32,558 bases of DNA from an uncultured archaeon (lineage in GTDB: Archaea > Thermoproteota > Nitrososphaeria_A > Caldarchaeales > Calditenuaceae). Each line of letters starts with the position of its first letter. The stretch's first letter is position 1. The notes under the pieces are model-generated. The model saw only the letters and a list, made by a program, of their open reading frames with translations, did no database searches and had not been told where the DNA came from. The stretch is from assembly GCA_937921685.1 (NCBI GenBank), contig CAKZUF010000022.1:1-32558 (forward strand). Reading direction: 5' to 3'. The position numbers were made by a program, and so were the translations under genes. Shown piece by piece: positions 23,512-31,141 of the stretch.

Positions 23512-24309
23512 CTAGAATGCCTCTGCCTCCAGCTTCTTGAGCTCTTCTAGGGCTATCTCAGCAGCTCTTCTACCGGATAGGAGCATCGCTCCGAAGGTCG
23601 GCCCCATCCTCGGCAGACCATAGGTCTCCACCACGGCCATTCCAGCGACTATAAGCCCTGGATATACGACGCCCGTATACTCGACCACGGCGTCCTCAGA
23701 CCTCTCCACCCACATCGCACCCATTCCCCTAATCTTAACTAGGCCTCGCGCCTCAAGCTTCTTCACCGCGGCAGCGTCATGCCCAGAGGCGTCAATCACA
23801 AGGCTAGCCTCCAATGCTATAGGGTCGACACAGGTGATCTGTCTTGGAAGACCCTCGACAGGGGTCCAGTTAACCACAACACCTCTCACAGCATTATCCC
23901 TCACCACCACGTCGTCGAGCTTAGTCAGGTTGAGGAATTTGACGCCGGCGTCGCAGGCAGAGGCTATGAGTTTGGAGCATGCATGTGGTCCGTGAGCGAC
24001 GTAGAGTCCCTCGACATACTTCTTATACGGGACTCCGAGCTCGTCGAGTATCTCTTGGGCCGGGGCCCTGAAGGTTACAGGGTTCATCAAGTATCCGCCG
24101 ATCCAGAACCCTCCGCCGAGGTAGTTGTTCTGCTCAATCACTAGGACGCGCACCCCACTCCTCGCCAGCTCCCTAGCCGCCATCAGGCCTGCAGGGCCTG
24201 CACCCACCACTATCACGTCACTCCGCGCATACTCGCTGAACATCTCTATGAAGGATGAGGCTATGGCCCTCGTAATGTCAGACTCTTTAACAGGGCTGAA
24301 GATCGGCAC
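23512..24309 (-). CDS. thi4: Thiamine thiazole synthase Thi4
   Basis: Makes the ADP-thiazole precursor of thiamine from NAD, glycine and sulfur. The FAD/NAD-fold motif [17 protein letters not shown] is at 36-52, followed by [13 protein letters not shown], a substrate loop at [16 protein letters not shown], and the C-terminal [13 protein letters not shown]. The residue just before VDP, which supplies sulfur, is Cys160 (ITCVDP). This is the position of yeast Cys205. Methanogen enzymes that use free sulfide carry His there. The enzyme therefore looks like the sacrificial single-turnover type. The start is GTG at 24307-24309, with a TATA box at leaderless distance. First gene of a two-gene operon. 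Confidence 0.93.
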   Translation of the reverse strand: MPIFSPVKESDITRAIASSFIEMFSEYARSDVIVVGAGPAGLMAARELARSGVRVLVIEQNNYLGGGFWIGGYLMNPVTFRAPAQEILDELGVPYKKYVEGLYVAHGPHACSKLIASACDAGVKFLNLTKLDDVVVRDNAVRGVVVNWTPVEGLPRQITCVDPIALEASLVIDASGHDAAAVKKLEARGLVKIRGMGAMWVERSEDAVVEYTGVVYPGLIVAGMAVVETYGLPRMGPTFGAMLLSGRRAAEIALEELKKLEAEAF

Positions 24310-24330
24310 GGTCCTTCTGTGGGGCGCCCA

Positions 24331-24340
24331 AGCTTTAAAC
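24331..24340 (-). promoter_or_regulatory. TATA box of thi4
   Basis: Minus-strand GTTTAAAGCT is centred about 27 bases upstream of the GTG start. No TPP riboswitch pattern is seen, and a leaderless transcript would have no room for one. Confidence 0.5.
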
Positions 24341-24444
24341 TAGGATATAAGTCGGTTATGGATTCCGAGCTCCGTTTATTTAGTGGGTCTAGTTGACGGC
24401 TACACGACTTGGCTGGGAGGGAGAGGGGGAGGTAGAGCGGGCTC

Positions 24445-24840
24445 TTAACCTTCCTGTAGCCGCTTAATCAGGTCTAGGACCCTGGCTTTTATGAGGTCAC
24501 GTATTCTTCTAGCCTCTTCTAACGGCATGCCGGCTGGATCTGGCATATTCCACTCTTCGACGCGCCTCGCGTGGACGACTGGGCACTGGTCGCCACTGCA
24601 CACAATTATGGCCACATCAACCCCTTCCTGGAGCTCTCGTGTCAGGGTCTTGGGTTTTTGGCGACTTATATCTACGCCCTCTTCGTGCATGAGCCTAACG
24701 GCGTTTGGGTGCACTCTCTCCGCAGGCGTTAAGCCAGCACTTACGGCAGTCCATCCGCTAGGCGCATACTTGTTGAAGTAGGCCTCGGCTATTTGGCTTC
24801 TAAAACTATTTTCCACACAGACGAATAGAACTTTTCTCAT
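24445..24840 (-). CDS. arsC: Arsenate reductase ArsC-like, low-molecular-weight phosphatase fold
   Basis: The 131 residues follow the LMW protein-tyrosine-phosphatase fold. The P-loop C-x5-R is CVENSFR (C8 to R14), preceded by VLFVC, and the general acid Asp is D101 in MPDPAG. Two more cysteines, C81 and C86, occupy the place of the redox relay pair of thioredoxin-linked ArsC (C82 and C89 in the plasmid pI258 enzyme). That favours arsenate reduction over protein dephosphorylation. No arsenite exporter or ArsR gene lies beside it. ATG start at 24838-24840 without a clear Shine-Dalgarno site. Confidence 0.83.
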   Translation of the reverse strand: MRKVLFVCVENSFRSQIAEAYFNKYAPSGWTAVSAGLTPAERVHPNAVRLMHEEGVDISRQKPKTLTRELQEGVDVAIIVCSGDQCPVVHARRVEEWNMPDPAGMPLEEARRIRDLIKARVLDLIKRLQEG

Positions 24841-25078
24841 TTTATCCTAGCCAGTCCGAGAAAACTCTCCCTGATAACCTTAATGCCGGCTGAAGCCATG
24901 AGGAGCTAGGCGCACAACGAGACCTGACCACCTTAACCCCTTTCAAATACAACCTGAAAATCCATCTAATACCAATCCGACGCCACTGGCTTGGCGGTAT
25001 TCGGCTAGGCTGGTTGGCTTCCGGTTATCACTATTTCCCCGGTATAGCCAGCATAGGCTTCCCCCGCCCTTTAGAGCC

Positions 25079-25123
25079 AAATATTTTAAGCGAGGAGGCC
25101 GGTAACTATTAACTGGGAGGGAG
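25079..25123 (+). promoter_or_regulatory. TATA box and Shine-Dalgarno site of pcn
   Basis: AAATATTTTAAGC at 25079-25091 is a good TATA box, and GGAGG at 25116-25120 lies 7 bases before the ATG at 25128. Unlike many genes here, this one has a leader of roughly 15 bases with a proper ribosome site. Confidence 0.6.
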
Positions 25124-25127
25124 TACC

Positions 25128-25883
25128 ATGTTTACTATGAGGCTTCCTAACGCAGATTACGCCGCAGACCTCTTTAAGGCAGTAGCCGCCGTAGTCGATG
25201 AGGCTTCATTCAAGGTTACTCAGGACTCGTTGAGGCTCGTGTCTATGGATCCGGCGCATGTGAGTCTCGTAGACTTTGAGCTGAGGAAGGAGGCTGCCGA
25301 GGAGTTCGTGGCAGACAAGGAGACGGAGCTGACAGTCAACCTTCAGGAGCTACTCAAATTCCTCAAGAGGGCGAAGAAGGGAGAGTCCCTGACACTTGTA
25401 TACGAGGAGGAGAAGAGGAAGCTGAACATAATATTGACAGACCCGACCAAGTCGCGGGAGAGGAGATACCAGCTCAACACACTCGAACCTGTCGCGGGCA
25501 CTAGCGCCTCTCCTAAGCTCGTCTTTGAGGCGAGGGCGAGGGTAAACTCTGAGGCTCTGTGGGAGGCTGTGGAGGATGCAAGCCTGGTCTCCGACTCTGT
25601 CAAGATAATCATCCAGCCCTCCGCAGTGATATTGATGGCTAAGGGTGACATGGGTGTGGTTGAGAACAAGCTCTCGAGGGACGGCGCGCTAGTGTATGAG
25701 GTGGAGGCCCCCCACGAGGTAGTCGCAAGCTTCAGCCTCGCCTACCTGGAGCGGATTGTCAAGCCGGGGAGAGACCTATCCGAGGAGACGCTCATACAGC
25801 TGAGCAGCAACAAGCCAATAAAGCTGACCTTTACACTCCCCGCGGGTAGGCTTGAATACCTCATAGCGCCTAGGCTGGAGTGA
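25128..25883 (+). CDS. pcn: DNA polymerase sliding clamp PCNA
   Basis: Ring-forming processivity factor for DNA polymerases and a platform for FEN1, ligase and other clients. The 251 residues match archaeal PCNA over both clamp domains: LFKAVAAVVDEASFKVTQDSL, LRLVSMDPAHVSLVDFEL, the interdomain region around TLEPVAG, DASLVSDSVKIIIQPSAVIL, FSLAYLERIVKPG, and the C-terminal PAGRLEYLIAPRLE. Only one PCNA gene is visible here; crenarchaea often have three. The ATG is preceded by a Shine-Dalgarno site. The next gene starts 115 bases downstream with its own possible promoter. Confidence 0.96.
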   Translation: MFTMRLPNADYAADLFKAVAAVVDEASFKVTQDSLRLVSMDPAHVSLVDFELRKEAAEEFVADKETELTVNLQELLKFLKRAKKGESLTLVYEEEKRKLNIILTDPTKSRERRYQLNTLEPVAGTSASPKLVFEARARVNSEALWEAVEDASLVSDSVKIIIQPSAVILMAKGDMGVVENKLSRDGALVYEVEAPHEVVASFSLAYLERIVKPGRDLSEETLIQLSSNKPIKLTFTLPAGRLEYLIAPRLE

Positions 25884-25998
25884 CGCTGAAACCCCCTCTT
25901 TTACCATAGCCAAGCACCACTCGCCGCGAAATGTTTTAAAGTGAAAGGCTCAGGAGAAGGTAGACTTTAATGACAAGACCAAACCTACTTATTCATCA

Positions 25999-26697
25999 GT
26001 GAGCAGGGACCAGCCGGGTGAGAGGGAAGTAGCCAAGCAGTCTGATAGACAGTCTGAGAGCGATTTTGCGAGGGACATAAACGCGCTAGTAGAGAGGCTA
26101 GCAGAGGTGCTGGGTCAGTCTCTGAAGGAGCAGCTCTCCAAGATTGGGGGGAAGCTCATAGAGATGCATCAAAGAGGGCTCGTTAAGATCAACCATTCTG
26201 TGATGGAGGTGATCTGCGCGGGGCACCTAGCGAGGCTAGGGTACGAGGTGGACGTGGAGAGGTATCTGGGCGATGCGCTCGTATGTGACGTCTTTGGCGA
26301 GAAGGGAGGGAGCACCCAAATCATAGAGATAGAAACCGGCTTCGCACCGCCCGAAGCCGCTCTTGACCCTCAGAGGTATCTGCGAGCCCGCGTGGTTAGT
26401 AAGGTTGCGCGATATAGCAAGTATGCGGACAAGTTTAGCCTAGCAACACCCCGCTACAACGTGCTGGAGATCCCGGAGCCCCTGCTGAAGCCGCCGAGGC
26501 TTAGAGAGGCTGGAGAAGTAGAGTCGTTGAAGAGGCTCTGCGACATCTACTACAGCAGGCCTCCCATCCAGATAGACGAGCTGCGAAACTGCAGAATACA
26601 CTCCATAATCGTCATCAACATTGACGGCCTCGAGATGATAGAATACTCACCAGAACAGTATTACGAGAGAGTCCTAAGACACGTGCTGGCTCTATAA
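25999..26697 (+). CDS. PD-(D/E)XK nuclease-like archaeal protein
   Basis: The 232-residue protein has a helical N-terminus (residues 20-65), then a segment resembling a restriction-endonuclease fold: VMEVICAGHLARLGYEVDVER, GDALVCDVFG (Asp) and QIIEIETGFAP (E-I-E in place of E-x-K). A conserved-looking middle (ARVVSKVARYSKYADKFSLATP) and a C-terminal domain with IHSIIVINIDGL follow. This fits the PD-(D/E)XK layout with Glu as the third residue. No PCNA-interacting peptide (QxxLxxFF) is seen. The start is GTG at 25999; the upstream ATG near 25969 stops after ten codons. Its stop codon touches the T-tract of the minus-strand RNA. Confidence 0.7.
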   Translation: MSRDQPGEREVAKQSDRQSESDFARDINALVERLAEVLGQSLKEQLSKIGGKLIEMHQRGLVKINHSVMEVICAGHLARLGYEVDVERYLGDALVCDVFGEKGGSTQIIEIETGFAPPEAALDPQRYLRARVVSKVARYSKYADKFSLATPRYNVLEIPEPLLKPPRLREAGEVESLKRLCDIYYSRPPIQIDELRNCRIHSIIVINIDGLEMIEYSPEQYYERVLRHVLAL

Positions 26698-26699
26698 AA
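26696..26699 (-). terminator. T-tract at the 3' end of the structured RNA
   Basis: Minus-strand TTTT begins four bases after the closing helix of the 26703-26886 RNA, inside CTCTTTTATAG. It would act as an archaeal termination signal. Confidence 0.5.
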
Positions 26700-26702
26700 G
26701 AG

Positions 26703-26886
26703 GTGGGGCGCCTTTCGGGGAGGGCGCGCGACGTGCGTGTTAGACCCCTAGGCCCCACGCACACCGTGAGCACCCTCTCCAATCCCTTTGCCCACGGTTT
26801 CCCGATGGGTCCACGAGACTGGAGGCTCCTCGAGACGCCAGGTTTCCCCGACGCCTCTTAGATCTCCCCTGTCCCGGGCGCCCCAC
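26703..26886 (-). ncRNA. Candidate structured non-coding RNA (about 184 nt), unrecognised class
   Basis: The region has no convincing reading frame and is GC-rich. Minus-strand folding gives a closing helix of 10 pairs (26877-26886 with 26703-26712), then 6 pairs (26864-26869 with 26717-26722). A hairpin of 11 pairs with a GAAA loop follows (26847-26857 with 26832-26842). An arm of 4 and 10 pairs comes next (26825-26828 with 26768-26771; 26815-26824 with 26777-26786), capped by 7 pairs with a bulge and a second GAAA loop (26798-26801). A hairpin of 7 pairs closes the set (26756-26762 with 26733-26739). Five positions that are G-U here would be A-C on the other strand, so the RNA strand is minus. 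A TATA box at 26909-26916 predicts a start at about 26886. I find no RNase P or SRP RNA signature. Confidence 0.75.
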
Positions 26887-26908
26887 TCCATAGGAAATCA
26901 TGGTCCCC

Positions 26909-26916
26909 TATATAAA
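26909..26916 (-). promoter_or_regulatory. TATA box of the structured RNA
   Basis: Minus-strand TTTATATA is centred 26 bases from the first base of the RNA's closing helix. This is the normal distance from an archaeal TATA box to the transcription start. It lies past the stop codon of the upstream CoxL-like gene, so the RNA need not depend on that gene's transcript. Confidence 0.65.
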
Positions 26917-26957
26917 TGTTTGCATCAACTTATTTAGAATAATACGCAATTATTACT

Positions 26958-29279
26958 TCAACCCAGCTTACCGGGTTTTTCCCGTATTAAGCGCCAAATC
27001 TGGTAGGGTGTTAGCGGCGTATCCACAACCCTTACGCCGAGTGGCGCCAGCGCGTCCTCGACAGCGTTCACCACGGCCTGCGCCAACCCTATTGTCGGAG
27101 CCTCTCCTATCCCCTTTGCTCCCAGCGGGTTTGGAGCGGGTGTCTCGGTCCTCTCCGTCTGGATTTCAGGTATCTCGACGGCTGTGGGGATGAGGTAGTC
27201 GCCGAAATTCGAGTTAACGAGGTTTCCCTCACTGTCGTAGAAGGCCTCCTCGTAGAGGGCCTGGGCTAGGGCTTGGACCGCTCCACCAATTATCTGACCC
27301 TCAACCAGAAGCGGGTTAACAACCCTCCCACAGTCATCGACAAGCACTAGCCTCTTCACCTCCGCCCTCCCCGCCTCCGTATCTATCTCGACTACCGCAA
27401 CATGCGTCCCAAATGGATATGTTAGCTGTGGACTGTAGCCCACCTCTGCAGACAGTCCAGGTTCAATACCCGCAGGCAGTGCTGAAGGGTCATACGCTAG
27501 GGCGGCGACCTCCTTGATAGTCACTGATTTCTCTGGAACACCCTTCACTACAACCCTGCCATCAACAATCTCCAAGTCCTCGGGCCTAGCCTCCAGCATG
27601 TGGGCTGCAAGTCTCAGTATCTTGTCTCTCACCTTCATAGAGGCTTGTAGGACCGCGTTACCGCCAGACGCTAGTGTCCAGCTACCCGCTGTCCCCGGCC
27701 CCCACCCGATAAGGGAAGTATCCCCAAATATGACGTCGACATCCTTTATGTCCACTCCCAGCGCATCGGCGGCTATCTGGGCGAAAGCCGTCTCCTCGCC
27801 CTGCCCTTGCGGCATTGTACCAGATATCACCTTAACCCTGCCATCCTTCTCCACACTCACTATAGCGGGGGTAGGGGCAAAGTTGCATACCTCGACGTAG
27901 CTTGAGATTCCTATGCCCAGTAGCTTTCCCGCCGCCCTCAGCTCTGACTGCCTACGCCTGAGCTCCTCATAGCCCACGATCTCGAGCGCCTTGTTGAGCG
28001 CCTGCTCATAGTTTCCAGAGTCATACTTGTGGCCGGTTATAGTCTCGTAGGGGAACTCTTCCGGCCTGATGAAGTTTCTTCTCCTAACCTCGGCTGGGTC
28101 GATTCCCAGCTCCCTTGCAATCCTATCCATGGTCCGCTCAATGATGTAGGAGGCCTCTGGCCTACCCGCGCCTCTATACGCCGCCGTTGGAACTTTATTG
28201 GTGAAGACGCCCGTGACCTCGGCCTCCAAGCCTCTCAGCTTATAGCAGCCGGGCAACATCCCGATAATCCCCTCAGGAACCTGTATCGTGGAGAAGTATG
28301 GGTATGCGCCAAGATCTGTCAAGATTCTGGCCCTAACTCCGAGAAGCCTGCCATCACTCTTCACAGCCGCCTCGACCCAAGCAGCACTACCCCTCCCATG
28401 AGTTGTGGAGTGGAAGTTCTCACTGCGAGTCTCAACCCACTTAACAGGCCGTCCAAGCTGTTTGGCCAAGAGAGGGATCACCACATCTTCAGGATAGTGT
28501 TCGAGTTTCGAGCCAAAGGCCCCACCTATGTCCGGTGCTATAACATGTATCTTCGACTCAGGTATTCCAAGGGCCTCTGCCGTCCAGCCGCGAAAATCGT
28601 GCGGGAATTGTTTAGTGGCCCAGATCCGCAGGTAGCCGACACCCTCGTCAAAAACAGCCAACACCCCGCGACACTCCATCGCAGAGGGAACAAGCCGCTG
28701 AATCCTCAGCTGGACTTCGATGACCTTGTCAGCCTCCCTGAAGGCCGCCTCGACATCGCCATAGACACGCTTCCTAGTGAAGCAGACGTTGTCTGGAAAG
28801 TCATCGTGTATGATGGGCGCGCCAGGCTTAGAAGCCTCAAGAGGATCTACAACCGGGTCAATCCTCTCATAATCCACGCTGATGTACTCCAGAGCGTCCC
28901 GAGCGGTGTAGGGGTCGTTAGCCACTACGACAGCGACAGGCTCGCCGACATACCTAACCTTGCCGTCTGCGAGAGGCTTAACCACAAACCCTCTCCGCCC
29001 CCGCGGTACATCCACACGTATGCCACCACACATCTTGTTAATCTCTTGGCCGGTGAAGGCGGCAACCGCGCCACTTTGAAGAGCACCCGATACATCGATA
29101 CTGGTTATCCTCGCGTGGGCGTATGGGCTCCTTAGAAATGCCGCATAAAGCATTCTCGGGAGACTTATATCATCTATGAACCTCCCCCTCCCGGTTAAAA
29201 ACCTCAGATCCTCCTTCCGCGGAATCGGCTTACCAATGTAGACCGTTGACTGCACAGATAAAAACTGATAAATCCTCAC
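26958..29279 (-). CDS. Molybdenum hydroxylase large subunit, CoxL form II-like
   Basis: The molybdopterin-binding subunit of the xanthine oxidase/CO dehydrogenase/aldehyde oxidoreductase family, 773 residues. The N-terminal domain begins GKPIPRKEDLRFLTGRGRF. The cofactor domain shows APDIGGAFGSK (252-258 is the GGxFGxK part), AYRGAGR at 367-373, PQGQGEETAFAQIAADALG, and the catalytic Glu in GAKGIGEAP near residue 727. AYRGAGR marks form II or aldehyde-type enzymes; true CO dehydrogenase (form I) has AYxCSFR. An aldehyde such as glyceraldehyde is a likely substrate. The FAD and iron-sulfur subunits are not adjacent. The start is GTG 29279, or GTG 29255, which better matches family starts and has TAAATATTTA 31 bases upstream. 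Confidence 0.92.
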   Translation of the reverse strand: MRIYQFLSVQSTVYIGKPIPRKEDLRFLTGRGRFIDDISLPRMLYAAFLRSPYAHARITSIDVSGALQSGAVAAFTGQEINKMCGGIRVDVPRGRRGFVVKPLADGKVRYVGEPVAVVVANDPYTARDALEYISVDYERIDPVVDPLEASKPGAPIIHDDFPDNVCFTRKRVYGDVEAAFREADKVIEVQLRIQRLVPSAMECRGVLAVFDEGVGYLRIWATKQFPHDFRGWTAEALGIPESKIHVIAPDIGGAFGSKLEHYPEDVVIPLLAKQLGRPVKWVETRSENFHSTTHGRGSAAWVEAAVKSDGRLLGVRARILTDLGAYPYFSTIQVPEGIIGMLPGCYKLRGLEAEVTGVFTNKVPTAAYRGAGRPEASYIIERTMDRIARELGIDPAEVRRRNFIRPEEFPYETITGHKYDSGNYEQALNKALEIVGYEELRRRQSELRAAGKLLGIGISSYVEVCNFAPTPAIVSVEKDGRVKVISGTMPQGQGEETAFAQIAADALGVDIKDVDVIFGDTSLIGWGPGTAGSWTLASGGNAVLQASMKVRDKILRLAAHMLEARPEDLEIVDGRVVVKGVPEKSVTIKEVAALAYDPSALPAGIEPGLSAEVGYSPQLTYPFGTHVAVVEIDTEAGRAEVKRLVLVDDCGRVVNPLLVEGQIIGGAVQALAQALYEEAFYDSEGNLVNSNFGDYLIPTAVEIPEIQTERTETPAPNPLGAKGIGEAPTIGLAQAVVNAVEDALAPLGVRVVDTPLTPYQIWRLIREKPGKLG

Positions 29280-29623
29280 CTAAATATTTACCCCCCACGA
29301 ATAAAAACTCCCTACACTCTGGACCTACGGACCTCCTTGGACGCATTAGCGCCTACATGCTGTCGACCCGATTTGAATAATGTTTAATGAATATCCCAAA
29401 TGAAGGGAAAATCGTTCATTTTATTCGATATTTATCTCCCCTGTCAATGTCACATTTAAATATGACTTATTAGCCAATATTCGCAAAATGATGGTCCACA
29501 AAACGGCTAAATGCGGAGAAATTATAGCATACAGACACGAAGTAGCCTCTATTGACGGCTATACAGTCAACGAGACCGCAACAGCTCCTAAGCCTACTTC
29601 TTCAGTCGGGGTGTGTTGAAGAC
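29280..29623. other. Divergent promoter region of the CoxL-like gene and glnA
   Basis: This AT-rich stretch has several TATA-like elements. Minus-strand TTTTTATTCG near 29299-29308 and TAAATATTTA at 29281-29290 serve the CoxL-like gene. Plus-strand CATTTAAATATG near 29453-29464 and AATTATAGC at 29520-29528 point toward glnA. The latter lies 26-28 bases before a TTG at 29552 that is in frame with glnA. No RNA gene is seen. Confidence 0.5.
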
Positions 29624-31141
29624 ATGCCGTTTATCTTTGAGAATGGCGAGCTCGTCCCGTGGAGGATGACCATAGACCAAGTGTTGGAGAGTGTTGAAAG
29701 GGATGGCATAAAATACATCGACCTCCAGTTCACGGATGTTCCAGGCAGGCTCCAGCACGTAACGATTCCAGCCAAATTCCTTGACGAGGCTGCATTCTCC
29801 TCCGGTGTCCCAAAGCTCGACGGCTCGTCCATCAGGGGATTCGTAGACATACATGAGTCCGACCTAGTGCTCTATCCTGACCCTTCAACCTACGCCATCA
29901 TCCCGTGGATACCTGACCATGTGAAGACAGCGAGGATGATATGTAATGTCGGCTGGGGGATGGCGCGTGGAAGGCTGGAGAAGGACCCGAGATATGTGGC
30001 ACAGAAGGCGGAGATGTATGCGGCTGAGCAGGGATACGACCTCTCCTTCTGGGGGCCCGAGATCGAGTTCTTCGTCTTCGACAAAGTCCACTGGGACGTC
30101 CTAGACGCTTACAGGGGCCAGTCCTATAGCATAGAGTCGAGAGAAGCGGCTTGGGGTAGCGCTGGAACCAACTACCCAATCAGGTTTAAGGAGGGCTACT
30201 ACCCCGCCCCACCACACGACACATTGATGGTCTTCAGGTCAGAGTGTGTCAACATACTTTCGGACTATTTCCACATACCCTGCGATGCCCATCACCACGA
30301 AGTAGCAACAGCAGGTCAGTGCGAGATAGACATGTATAGAGACACACTCACAAACATGGCTGACAACTCCATTACATACAAATACGTTGTCAAGAACCTA
30401 GCAGCCAAGAGCGGAATGATAGCCACATTTATGCCAAAGCCGATCTTCGGCGACAATGCCTCGGGCATGCACACCCACGTCAGCCTATGGCGGAGGGGCG
30501 GGAAGGCCAAGTCAAACCCAGGCCACACCATCCTACAGCTAGACGGGCATGAAAACCTGTTCTACGACGAGAACGACGACTACGCAGAGTTAAGCCAGCT
30601 CGGGAGATACTTTGGGGGAGGGCTACTGGAGCATAGCAGAGCCCTCTGCGCAATAGTTGCACCCACAACCAACAGCTACAGGAGGCTCGTACCAGGATAC
30701 GAGGCGCCAGTCTTCATAGCCTGGAGCAGAAGCAACAGATCAGCAAACGTGAGAGTACCAGTATACCATAAGGGCCGCACCGCAAGCGCGAAGAAGAGAA
30801 TAGAGTTCAGGACACCTGACCCATCATGCAACCCGTACCTCTGCTTCGCGGCTATTATGGCTGCCGGGCTTGACGGAATAAAGAAGAAGATCGATATAGG
30901 AGACCCCGTCGACGAGGACATATACAAACTACCACCCGAGAAGAGGAGGCAGCTTGGAATCAAGCAGCTCCCCGGAAGCCTGAAAGAAGCAATCGAGGAG
31001 CTCGAATCAGACCACGACTTCCTCAAACCCATATTCCCAAGCGAGCTCATAGACACGATAATAGAAAACGCTCTAAGAGAATATACACAAGTCTCCGCAC
31101 GCCCACACCCCTACGAATTCTACCTATACTTCGACATCTAG
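29624..31141 (+). CDS. glnA: Glutamine synthetase type I
   Basis: ATP-dependent synthesis of glutamine from glutamate and ammonium, the main nitrogen entry step. From ATG 29624 the enzyme has 505 residues. Visible features are IKYIDLQFTDVPGRLQHVT in the beta-grasp domain, LDGSSIRGF, the metal-binding FWGPEIEFFVFD, HHEVATAGQCEID, the ATP-site MHTHVSLW, a glutamate flap region at NSYRRLVPGYEAP, and KKRIEFRTPDPSCNPYL. The region near the usual adenylylation Tyr has KLPPEKRRQLG instead, so adenylylation control is not expected. The frame is open upstream to TTG 29552, which fits a leaderless start, but those 24 residues do not resemble family members. It is transcribed alone and followed by a T-rich stretch. 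Confidence 0.94.
   Translation: MPFIFENGELVPWRMTIDQVLESVERDGIKYIDLQFTDVPGRLQHVTIPAKFLDEAAFSSGVPKLDGSSIRGFVDIHESDLVLYPDPSTYAIIPWIPDHVKTARMICNVGWGMARGRLEKDPRYVAQKAEMYAAEQGYDLSFWGPEIEFFVFDKVHWDVLDAYRGQSYSIESREAAWGSAGTNYPIRFKEGYYPAPPHDTLMVFRSECVNILSDYFHIPCDAHHHEVATAGQCEIDMYRDTLTNMADNSITYKYVVKNLAAKSGMIATFMPKPIFGDNASGMHTHVSLWRRGGKAKSNPGHTILQLDGHENLFYDENDDYAELSQLGRYFGGGLLEHSRALCAIVAPTTNSYRRLVPGYEAPVFIAWSRSNRSANVRVPVYHKGRTASAKKRIEFRTPDPSCNPYLCFAAIMAAGLDGIKKKIDIGDPVDEDIYKLPPEKRRQLGIKQLPGSLKEAIEELESDHDFLKPIFPSELIDTIIENALREYTQVSARPHPYEFYLYFDI

Noticed and set aside
24871..24926. A possible C/D-box guide RNA (TGATAA, CTGA, ATGAGG, CTGA)
   Set aside because: The C boxes deviate from RUGAUGA and no terminal stem is present; such short boxes are expected by chance.
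24977..25058. Short hairpins (CGCCA/TGGCG and TGGCT/AGCCA) upstream of pcn
   Set aside because: The stems are only five pairs, do not form a closed structure, and have no promoter of their own.
26703..26886. Assignment of the structured RNA to RNase P or SRP RNA
   Set aside because: The universal RNase P core and the SRP helix 8 sequence are not found on either strand, and the length is short for both; kept as unassigned.
28029..29135. A 368-residue open frame on the plus strand opposite the CoxL-like gene
   Set aside because: The minus-strand protein carries all molybdo-hydroxylase motifs; the plus-strand frame has none and results from codon bias.
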